DNA from: Fragilariopsis cylindrus CCMP1102
Lineage: Eukaryota > Bacillariophyta > Bacillariophyceae > Bacillariales > Bacillariaceae
DNA: 64,000 bases
Direction of reading: 5' to 3'
NCBI GenBank assembly: GCA_900095095.1
Contig: FMBT01000347.1
Coordinates: forward strand, 1 to 64,000
In this document: piece by piece, positions 56,529 to 64,000 of the stretch
How the letters are laid out: the number at the start of each line of letters is the position of its first letter
Position numbering within the stretch: position 1 is the stretch's first letter
The notes under the pieces: generated by a model
What the model saw: the letters and a program-made list of their open reading frames with translations, nothing else
What the model was told of the DNA's origin: nothing
Databases searched by the model: none
Program-made: the position numbers and the translations under genes

Positions 56529-57587
56529 TCATTCCTCGTCGTTGTCTTCTTCGGTGATAGAATTTCCAAATCTATCAACTTTCAATTCCTCTTCATCGTC
56601 TTCTTCTTCGGTGATGAAATTGCCGAATTTATCCATTTTCAATTCCTCTTGTTCTTCTGAATCGTAGCCTCCATAATAGTCGTACTCGTCATCGCTTGGA
56701 GGTAATTCACCAGGTAGACCGTGCTCTCCATCAATATCGTGGTTGTCGTGTTTTTCTTTTTGTTCTTTCCCAATAGCGGCACTATCATTAACAGCCGATT
56801 CTAACCACTCATTTTGTTTCGCTACTACCTCCTCAGCATCCTGACAGGATGCATATATATCAAGAACTTCCCTATTGAGATGAAAAAATTCCTCTCCGTA
56901 TGCAAATTCTTTCATTAGTTCTCTTGCAGCATCTTCCTTACCACAGATATAAAGAGTTGCTGCCGCTGCCTCGGCACACGTTAATTTGAATGGTCGGCCA
57001 TAATTAACACTATTTGCAGCAACCATGAAAGGTAATAGTCGATGATGTCCTGATGACATTTGCTTAAAAGGAATCTCCTTTAAACGTGCCCATGAACAAT
57101 CGATCAATGACAAACCACTATTTTCTAGTATTTGTATATCGGCAGGACTAACGGGTACCTTTGCCTCAGGACTTAATACGATACCACGAAAGTTTGTCTT
57201 GAGAGGCATTCGTTCCAGTATTCCTCGCCTAGCGAGTTTAGCACCTGTACAACGTTTTGGATCACATTGTTCAAAATCCCACATCCGTAAATGCAAACCC
57301 TTCAATGGATTTATTACCACCGGTGGTGGATTCTCACCACCATTGTTTATCTCTCCGCATACTAAAATATCACCATTCGCATCACTAGTAGCAGCGGTGG
57401 TACGTGTAGTAGTAGATATTTCTTCATTTCGACGCCTAACGTCTCTTTCACCTTCTCCTATATCTTCTACATCACCTTTACGGGTATGTTGTCGATGGCC
57501 TTTTTTGGATTGTACTCTTGTGCCACCACCTTTTTTGGATTTGGATTGTACTCTTCCACCATTTTTATCTTCTTTATTCTTGCCCAT
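56529..57587 (-). CDS. TSR3: Tsr3, 18S rRNA aminocarboxypropyltransferase
   Basis: A single exon; the start is set at the ATG of MGKNKEDKNGG at 57587, giving 352 aa, since the frame upstream is not conserved-looking (an earlier ATG lies at 57698). After a basic N-terminus (RVQSKSKKGGGT), the conserved core begins LHLRMWDFEQCDPKRCTGAK, continues KTNFRGIVLSPEAKVPVSPA, then SGLSLIDCSWARLKEIPFK, then HHRLLPFMVAANSVNYGRPF and KLTCAEAAAATLYICGKEDA. These are the hallmark blocks of Tsr3, which transfers the aminocarboxypropyl group of S-adenosylmethionine to a hypermodified pseudouridine of 18S rRNA late in 40S maturation. The tail is acidic with two repeats of KMDKFGNFITEEEDDEEE type, as in yeast Tsr3. 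Cytoplasmic location is expected. Confidence 0.95.
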   Translation of the reverse strand: MGKNKEDKNGGRVQSKSKKGGGTRVQSKKGHRQHTRKGDVEDIGEGERDVRRRNEEISTTTRTTAATSDANGDILVCGEINNGGENPPPVVINPLKGLHLRMWDFEQCDPKRCTGAKLARRGILERMPLKTNFRGIVLSPEAKVPVSPADIQILENSGLSLIDCSWARLKEIPFKQMSSGHHRLLPFMVAANSVNYGRPFKLTCAEAAAATLYICGKEDAARELMKEFAYGEEFFHLNREVLDIYASCQDAEEVVAKQNEWLESAVNDSAAIGKEQKEKHDNHDIDGEHGLPGELPPSDDEYDYYGGYDSEEQEELKMDKFGNFITEEEDDEEELKVDRFGNSITEEDNDEE

Positions 57588-57893
57588 GGCGCTAATGAAT
57601 AAATTCTTGCTTCTAATAAATGACGATTTCCTTGTTGTGATAGGGTAGTATGGAGTATGTAATACTTCTTTAATGATGCACAATCTGAAATCCATCAATA
57701 ATGATTTTGAGATTGTTGGAGAATTCTCGCGCGTCCTTCCGCCGTTCTTACTGTCTAATGGTTGAAATTTTCAACAGACTAAAGATACTTAGTAGCAACA
57801 CAATTACAGACAATAAGCAATAAGCATTGCCATACCATACATATTAACATTCAGGGCACGATGATTACGTAGGACCTCTATTACCATGCTTAA
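57588..57893. promoter_or_regulatory. divergent region upstream of Tsr3
   Basis: About 300 bp with no gene. It should hold the Tsr3 promoter and possibly the true first exon of the next gene. Confidence 0.35.
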
Positions 57894-58811
57894 GCTGACT
57901 CTTTTTATATCGTAGTTCGAGTAGCCATTGCTTGCAATGCTCTGCAAGTTGTTTCATTTCAACTAAACAATAATGATTTTCATTTAAAGTCAAATAAGTT
58001 GATATTGTTACGTCGTCGACCGGCTGACCTTTTGACAACGGCGACGTTGTGTGCCACGACGGAGGTGTCAGCTTCAGAAACGGAACAGAAAGAGGAAACA
58101 ACATTGACACTACAAGGAGTAACTACAGCTAGTTCAAATCCTGTACCGAAAGTTTCTGACGACGAGTTATCTGAATTTTTTCGAACGCTATCCTATCGGA
58201 ATTTACTTATTACTGGCGGCGGTGAAAGACCATGTAGTGAAATTGAAGTAACTCCAGATATATTAGATGATTGGAAACGTAAATGTCGCATTCTTGGTGC
58301 AATTGAACCCAATGAGAATGATTCTATCCTTTCTATCGTTTCTCCAGGTATTCAATTTCCTGGATTGAAGGTAGAGAGCGTTGGGATGGTAGGAATAAAG
58401 TTCATCGACGAACAACAGCCTCCCCGTTACGAATTTGTTCTCCTTTCTAATGATCAGAATGCATCAGGTGTAGCACCGGCTGTTTGGATTTTTAACAAAC
58501 TTACAGGTAATAATGACAAAAATGATGGAAAAGATAATAATTCAAAACTAAAATCGCTATCAACCGTCACGTACCAAGAAGTAGTTTTAAAAGAAGGAGA
58601 AGAAGATAACGGCGGGAATAATAATATCGTGTTTCAGACCAAGTCATATCTTAGTATTGGCATCACATTTCCAAAATTTCTATTGAAAATTCTCCCTGGT
58701 GACAAAGAAACGATTGAAAAAAGGGGAGGTATATCTATAGTTAAAACCTTAGACAAAGATCTTGTGCAATCCATGGAAGCATTTGAAAAAGCTTATCTGA
58801 ACAAATTTTGA
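57894..58811 (+). CDS. DUF1997-like conserved protein, start unresolved
   Basis: The frame is open from 57894 to the TGA at 58811 but contains no ATG before the conserved part; from TTG 57999 it would give 270 aa. A true first exon or a frameshift upstream is likely; an ATG at 57886 is in a different frame. The early residues (VVRVAIACNALQVV, then RRRPADLLTTATLCATT) look like a signal and transit stretch, so plastid location is plausible. The conserved part has FFRTLSYRNLLITGGGERPC, FPGLKVESVGMVGIKFID, PRYEFVLLSNDQNASG with VWIFNKLTG, and YLSIGITFPKFLLKILPGD with VKTLDKDLVQSMEAFEKAYL. That reminds me of DUF1997-type proteins of plants and algae; I am not sure. Molecular function is unknown. 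Confidence 0.6.
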   Translation, partial: ADSFYIVVRVAIACNALQVVSFQLNNNDFHLKSNKLILLRRRPADLLTTATLCATTEVSASETEQKEETTLTLQGVTTASSNPVPKVSDDELSEFFRTLSYRNLLITGGGERPCSEIEVTPDILDDWKRKCRILGAIEPNENDSILSIVSPGIQFPGLKVESVGMVGIKFIDEQQPPRYEFVLLSNDQNASGVAPAVWIFNKLTGNNDKNDGKDNNSKLKSLSTVTYQEVVLKEGEEDNGGNNNIVFQTKSYLSIGITFPKFLLKILPGDKETIEKRGGISIVKTLDKDLVQSMEAFEKAYLNKF

Positions 58812-59100
58812 GGCAAAGATCGAAAATACTACAAAGTACAGAATTGTTACATTATTATCTGAGCACATTTAAACATAGGCTATTCGACATTATGTAATTA
58901 ATTACTATACGATGTATATTTGAATAAGCTTGTCGAACCAGTAGATCAGCTCTGTCTCTAAAAATTGCAAACGAAACGGCAAGATATCAAAATGAATCAA
59001 TCAGTACAATTTACACGCCACTCGAACAATTCGTCCATGTTTTTTCAGTATAATTTTTATTTTGTATCACGTTAGTCGTGAAGCCCAAAAGCTCAAAAGG
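58812..59100. other. intergenic between convergent genes
   Basis: About 290 bp holding the 3' ends of the DUF1997-like and deaminase genes. No gene seen. Confidence 0.4.
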
Positions 59101-59921
59101 TCAACCCAAAACAAGACTGTTATCTGCATTATTGACCTTTTCGGTGTGATATTTTGTGGAGAGTCGATCATATTCTTTGATCAACTTAGCTTGGAGCTCT
59201 AAGCATTCTGTCTTAATGCTACTTTCCGGTAACTCTTTAATAGCATCCATGATGCTGTTAGTGCTAAGGTACTTGTTCTGCTTCCGATACGAGTTGACAC
59301 CCCATAACTCATGCATAGTGTTTATGTCGTGTGGGATTCTAATGGAATGAAAGCAACATAGATGGTGATATAATATGATGTGGTTAGGGTATTATTTCAT
59401 TATTCCTCATCCGCATGGTACAGTTTATATAGATGTTGTTAGTTCATGATCGTGTCTAAATGAAAACAAATGGATGATAGGAGGAAGACGACTTACCCTT
59501 GCTCGGCGGTATTTTCGTATCCGAAAAAATACCAACACTTATTCCATCCACCCCATAAAATGGATGAAATACACATCATACACGGTTCGTGTGTTGCCAA
59601 AAAGATGGAAGACTGTGCAATTGGACCCCGATCTTTTGCGGGTGTTTTTTTAGACCACGAAACAATACACTTCACTTCAGCGTGAAACGTTGGACATAAC
59701 GATTCTGCGTTTGTATCTGGGTGAATACAGTTGTGATTTTTATCCATGATAGCAGCACCGAACATTTTCGATCCAGTTTCGACACCTCTTTCGGTAAGAG
59801 GGATGATATCATTCTCAATGATCTTCAACATTTTGAGTAGTTCCTCTCCAGTCGCCGTGAGGGGAGCTCTTGGCTTGTCAGTTACGACAACCCCTTCGAA
59901 GTACTTAACGTTGCCTGCCAT
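59101..59921 (-). CDS. cytidine/deoxycytidylate deaminase-family zinc enzyme
   Basis: The two exons are 59921-59497 and 59338-59101, with intron 59496-59339 (GTAAGT...TTAG), giving 220 aa. The zinc site is complete: H80-A-E82 in TFHAEVKCI, and P-C114-x-x-C117 in HEPCMMCISSILWGGW. Glu82 is the proton shuttle. The core before it is GSKMFGAAIMDKNHNCIHP. After it come WYFFGYENTAEQGIPHDINT and a helical tail of ~70 residues. The WGG after PCxxC and the long tail are closer to the nucleoside/cytosine/guanine deaminase branch than to dCMP deaminase. No leader is seen, so it is probably cytosolic. Substrate cannot be told from sequence alone. Confidence 0.85.
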
Positions 59922-60602
59922 TGTTTTATCAAGTTGAAATGTATTTTTATTGAGTTTCTTATTAGGTTACAATTTGTACCTTGGAATCATATCAACCTTC
60001 CAGAAGCTGGTTTCCTCCGAAATTTTCCTCATCATAGCAGTATTGGTTGTTCTTATGTCAGGAGGCGAAGGCGAAGAGTGATTAGAGGTTCCGGGAGCGT
60101 AATGGTACTTCGTTCGATGGATCATCACTTATCTCATTTTTTTTTTTTATTCCCTCGTCTAACGATAAATTCACACATGCGCTATCGACTGAAATTTGCG
60201 AACTATAAGATGGAGAATGAATTGAAATCTTAAAATCCTCAATTTATTCGTAGATTTTAGGGCTCTTCGTACATTTTAATTGTGCGATGTTTGCATGAGA
60301 TGGCACGTGTGAATTTATCGTTACACGAAGGAAGATACTGTTACACCACAAAATATGAAAGTTGAAGTTGAAAAGGTAGCTTTTCGCTCTCCGTCTCTCC
60401 CCCGAATTAAATTTGGATAACCCCCATTATTCACCTCATATCTTTTAATCTTGAATGTGATGGATTTGAGAAGAATCAAGGCAATCATGCTTTTTTTTTT
60501 TGATGCCACAACATACGGTACTCTACATCACAACATACATAGGACCTACACAAGACTTTGATTGTCGTTTAAAAAGAATATTGTAGGAAAACTGTATCTA
60601 AG
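59922..60602. promoter_or_regulatory. divergent intergenic region
   Basis: About 680 bp between opposed start codons with T runs at 60139-60148 and 60490-60500. No gene or named motif seen. Confidence 0.4.
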
Positions 60603-61451
60603 ATGCAAACTCTGACTACTATATTTATCGCTTGTCTTTCTGTGATCGGCTCACCGGTGTGTGCCTTTCAAGACGCGTCTATCTCGACCAAACTTTCCAA
60701 TCGCCATCGATCTGTTTGTTCTTTCCTATATGATCCGAAGTCGATCGATTATCAATGTGAGAATTCGCAGGCACGAAGAACATTTCTGAGTGAAGTTGCC
60801 TTATGCGGTGTTGCGTTGACAACTTTGACAGCACAACCAAAAATTGCGGAAGCTAGTGGTGGAGCAACCGCTGGGGGAGCATATCTTCTTTCCGCAAAAA
60901 GACGATATTACGATAGAGTGAAAGCATCTGTAGCGGGTCTTATGAAAGCTGCAGAGGGGCTAAAGAGTGGAGATTCTAGTATTGCAAAGGAATTTTTTTC
61001 AAACGAAGATGGTGGAAGTTGGACGGATCTAAAAGCGGCAGGATATCTCCTATCGAATGCTTTCCGAAGGAGTGCAAGCACTAATCCTGATAGTCTCCCA
61101 GCTGTAAAGGTACGAATTATTATGTCATTTAGTGAATATTGATGATGTAACGAAATCTGATGATTACGAGGGCCCGGCACGTTAGCTCGAGAACGAATAG
61201 GTGATGACCTCACGGAGAATCAATGAAACGATCTCGTCTTCTCTATTTCTTTCTAACTTTTACCCCCCTTTCTCTCTCTCTCTTTCCAAAATTAGGCATA
61301 CAAGGCTTTCGCAAAAGAGGTCGATAATCTTCAAAAAGTACTGAAAAAGAAGGGTGCAGCAGCTGCGTCGGATGAATTTTCTAATACCGTCGAAGTTGCA
61401 CTTGACTTGTGGCTAAGTGAGATCGAACTACCTCGTGCTAGAGAATTGTAG
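60603..61451 (+). CDS. thylakoid lumen protein, Psb31/PsbQ-like photosystem II extrinsic subunit
   Basis: The two exons are 60603-61109 and 61296-61451, intron 61110-61295, giving 220 aa. The leader is tripartite: a signal peptide (TTIFIACLSVIGSPVC), A-F at residues 21-22 as plastid motif, then a transit part, then a twin-arginine R58-R59 before TFLSEVALCGVALTTL. It ends at A-E-A-S, a lumen-type cleavage site. This is the address of a Tat-imported lumen protein. The mature part is a helical bundle of about 135 aa: AYLLSAKRRYYDRVKASVAG, WTDLKAAGYLLSNAFRRSAS, NPDSLPAVKAYKAFAKEVDN and VALDLWLSEIELPRAREL. Size and helix pattern fit Psb31, the extrinsic PSII protein of diatoms, or a PsbQ relative. 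The family name is from memory of the pattern. Confidence 0.7.
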
Positions 61452-62708
61452 ATTTAAATTTTAGATTTGCGACAATGCTAATGATTATAGAAAATAAATT
61501 CGATAATAATTTTGGACTTCTTCGGTTCGTTTGCGTATTCAATGCGTACTCACAACTGCAGGCCTTACAAATTTAATGTATTTGTTCTCTGAATACATGT
61601 ATGAGAATAAATTAAAAGAATATATTATGGTATCTACGCCATTTATAATATTATGTTTATTATGTGTTTGTTATTTTTTTCGTCTTTCATCATCTACATC
61701 TTGTTATCCATCACAAGGAAAGTTTTTGCTGTCTGATCCTGTTGTATTTTGGTATTGTGCCCTGCTATTATTGATCGATTTCTCTGTTCCAACATAACTT
61801 GAATTTGATGCAATAATGATAGTTGACAGAATAAATATAATAAAAAATGCAGTGGATGAAGAATTCATATTATAATGTGTATTGTTTGGAGACATGTAAC
61901 ATCCATCAGCAATCAAAGTGTTTCATAGTATTAAGGTAGCTGAAGAAACAAAGTCAAGCACATATACTTAATGTTGATCTGTTTGAGTTATCCTAAAGCT
62001 GTCATGATGTCAAGTAAAAGCAGATTTGGAAGAAAGAAGAAGGAGTGACATTGAGTTTGAATGTTCTCATAATGATTGATTGGTTCATATATCATTCAAT
62101 CAGTACTGGCTAGTACAATAAACTTAAACCAGTGATGGCTATGTATTCCATAAGCTGCTGCTGGGGGGTACGGGTAACATGTTTGGGTTGACTCGTTCAT
62201 TGACTTACTTGCTAGCCTCCTCTCGAAGCAGGTGAGTAACAAAAAAGCAGCTACTATAAAATAAGATTAATCATCTATAAAATTTTACCACAATATATAC
62301 TAGTATAACACTCTTCATTATTGATTGAATATGGTCCATTCATCCATTGTTTTACTAATAATAATATTATTAATACTGTAGTCTCGAAACAACCCACATT
62401 GCTAGTACTGTACTGTACAAACCCGTTTTTTTAATCTAATTGGAATTCACTGCTATTTTACTTACTTAAGCTTCGACTGTAGCTAGCGGTGGTCGCGGGC
62501 ACAGTACGATCTCTCAGTTAATAATTTTTTTAATTTTAAAACGAGAGACGGCGTGCTCGATTTTTGGTTGATTCTAGTAACGGATACATACTTTTACCGA
62601 ACCTTTTCTTTCACATGTTGTCATTTTGACAACAATTTCACTTCTTCTCCATCTCCCTTAGCTCTCATTCACCTTACAACATAATATTCTCTTGACATAC
62701 CATACGCA
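61452..62708. other. intergenic
   Basis: About 1.25 kb with no supported gene. The open frames near 61531-61797 (plus) and 61704-61916 (minus) look like chance in AT-rich DNA. The right end should be the promoter of the small gene at 62709. Confidence 0.4.
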
Positions 62709-63246
62709 ATGAGTGACGAATTAATCATACCCGAAAGTCCAGCTCCAATGAATATCGCTACTATCTCAGCCGGTTTTGAAAAAGGTGACTTCCTTGTCCG
62801 AGAGGAACAAGGAAATCGTGTCTATTTCGACTTCTTCGAGGAGGTATGTTTTATGTAATTAATATCTCAGATTACTGTACATGTACATGTACATGTGTAC
62901 GCAAATATCAAATCGCTGAGGCTTTTCTGTACAGTCTGCTCACATTTCCTCTTTTCCTCTTCTCTTCAACGTTATCTTGACTAATATAATACCATACGGT
63001 ATACGAAAACAGGCCTTCAACTACATTTCGAATAAGGGATATGCCCGTATGAGTCGAGAAGATGAGAAGCACTGGGTCGACTTGATGAATGTCATCCATG
63101 ACTCTGTTAAAGGAGGTATGAAGTACAATACCGGAACTCTATTAATGGTTCTATCCCGACCTGTGGGCACCGATGCTACCACAGCTAAACCGCCAGCTAA
63201 GGATAGTAAAGCGCCATCTAAGGATGGTAAAGTTATGAACCCTTAA
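62709..63246 (+). CDS. small two-exon protein of unknown function
   Basis: Exon 1 (62709-62843) encodes 45 aa starting MSDELIIPESPAPMN and ending RVYFDFFEE; it is too short to show as a long open frame. Exon 2 (63013-63246) continues AFNYISNKGYARMSREDEKH, VDLMNVIHDSVKGGMKYNTG and TLLMVLSRPVG. The intron 62844-63012 (169 nt) is GTATG...ACAG and is phase 0. The spliced product is 122 aa: a compact helical-looking domain plus a Lys/Pro/Ala tail with a duplicated KDSKAPSKDGK-like unit. No leader and no membrane helix. I recognise no family. The clean splice and conserved-looking core argue that it is real. Confidence 0.7.
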
Positions 63247-63476
63247 AAAAATACTTTTGAGCGGTAGTATGTTATTGTTTTGTTAATACAAGTATTCAAT
63301 TAAGTATGATTATATATGTTCAGAAATAATACTAATTATGGCGATACGCTTCTGCGTTCCGTGATGGTACAGTATACTGACCGTACTATAGAAAAATTAT
63401 AAAAAATGTGTTATTAGAAGAAGAAACCCATTATTGATATTCTAGTAATTATTGTTCCACTTTTTCCTCGTCTATA
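63247..63476. other. short intergenic
   Basis: About 230 bp between two convergent genes. No gene seen. Confidence 0.4.
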
Positions 63477-63730
63477 CTATCGCAACCCCGTCTTTCCAGT
63501 TGATGCCTTAAAGGACTGTTCTTTGATTATTTCTTTCGTAGTTACAAGGATTAGTTCCAACAGTGGAACATTTAACGTAACCTTTTTACTAGGCTGTACT
63601 TGATGGGACGTACTTTCCCCATATTCAATAGAACTGGAAACTAACTCTGCAAAGGAATCCAATTTCTGCGTATGGGAATCAAAGCCAGAGAAAAGAAAAA
63701 GCAAAAGTTAATTTGAGAAATATTGTCAAT

Positions 63731-63766
<36 letters not shown>

Positions 63767-63857
63767 ACTGACACAAATTAGAAACATACAATAACAACAA
63801 AAGAGAGAAAAAGAATATTTCCCCCAAATAGTAATTAATGTCAATGTAAACACTGGC

Positions 63858-63895
<38 letters not shown>

Positions 63896-64000
63896 CATTC
63901 AGTCATTCATTCAATCAACTTACATCCAGAGTAGCTCCAAATTCTTGAATGATGAGTTCCTTTCGAAGTTTATCAGATTCCAGATTAAGACAGTAAGCCA
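63477..64000 (-). CDS. C-terminal part of a gene cut by the right edge
   Basis: The last exon is 63665-63477, preceded by intron 63923-63666 (donor GTAAGT, acceptor CGCAG) and by part of an upstream exon, 64000-63924. The visible residues are YCLNLESDKLRKELIIQEFG, then KLDSFAELVSSSIEYGEST, then KKVTLNVPLLELILVTTKEI and a short tail ending GKTGLR. No family is recognised from so little. The intron contains two microsatellites. Confidence 0.6.
63733..63762. repeat. (AT)15 microsatellite in an intron
   Basis: Fifteen AT units lie in the intron of the right-edge gene. Confidence 0.95.
63857..63913. repeat. (ATCA)n / (ATTC)n tetranucleotide repeat in an intron
   Basis: About nine ATCA units run into a few ATTC units, near the donor side of the same intron. 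Confidence 0.9.

Noticed and set aside
63733-63913. Repeat-rich stretch considered as a CRISPR-like array
   Set aside because: It is a plain AT dinucleotide run and a tetranucleotide repeat inside an intron, with no spacers, in a eukaryotic genome.

Overview
The window is nuclear DNA from a photosynthetic stramenopile, most likely a diatom. It is AT-rich by eye and genes lie on both strands. About half of the genes carry short GT-AG introns of roughly 90-260 nt. A Ty1/copia polymerase of the diatom (CoDi-like) kind enters at the left edge. At least three proteins begin with a signal peptide followed by an Ala-Phe cleavage motif, the bipartite plastid address of red-lineage complex plastids. 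Several families are ones I associate with diatoms: the DUF839/PhoX-like protein, the Psb31-like lumen protein and the bestrophin-like channel.

Layout. 0-2 kb: 3' part of a copia retrotransposon and its LTR. 2-8 kb: a low-complexity unknown, a plastid-addressed coiled-coil protein and mitochondrial pyruvate dehydrogenase E2. 8-10.7 kb: a decayed coding block on the minus strand, gag-like in composition. 11-17.6 kb: a DUF839/PhoX-like membrane protein, NPRL2 (GATOR1) and a bestrophin-like channel. 17.7-19.5 kb: a PWWP-like gene with a broken frame, abutted by an LTR remnant. 20-26 kb: an acidic unknown, a mitochondrial thioredoxin with a WCPPC site, a MORN protein and a two-helix membrane protein. 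26.6-35 kb: formamidopyrimidine-DNA glycosylase, a signal-peptide-peptidase-like protease and a cyclic-nucleotide-dependent AGC kinase. 35-37 kb: gene-poor. 37-42.3 kb: mitochondrial Lon, broken by three 1-nt frameshifts in its protease domain, and a GFO/IDH/MocA-type oxidoreductase. 42.3-44.5 kb: gene-poor. 44.5-52.5 kb: a La-type RNA-binding protein, a plastid peroxiredoxin-like-2 protein and a large FANCI-like gene. 52.5-55 kb: gene-poor. 55-64 kb: a nuclear-looking unknown, Tsr3, a DUF1997-like protein, a CMP/dCMP-type deaminase, a Psb31-like thylakoid lumen protein, a small two-exon unknown and a gene cut by the right edge.

The genes do not form one pathway; this is an ordinary euchromatic mix of housekeeping genes separated by old retroelement debris. 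Loose themes are organelle function (PDH-E2, Lon, thioredoxin, peroxiredoxin-like, lumen protein), genome maintenance (FPG, FANCI), RNA biology (La, Tsr3) and nutrient or second-messenger signalling (NPRL2, PKG). I saw no CRISPR array, no tRNA or rRNA gene and no clear novel multi-gene system. The items most worth a second look are the clustered Lon frameshifts, the recurrent GTACGT splice donors, the LTR joined to the PWWP-like gene, the kinase with degenerate cyclic-nucleotide sites and the WCPPC thioredoxin.
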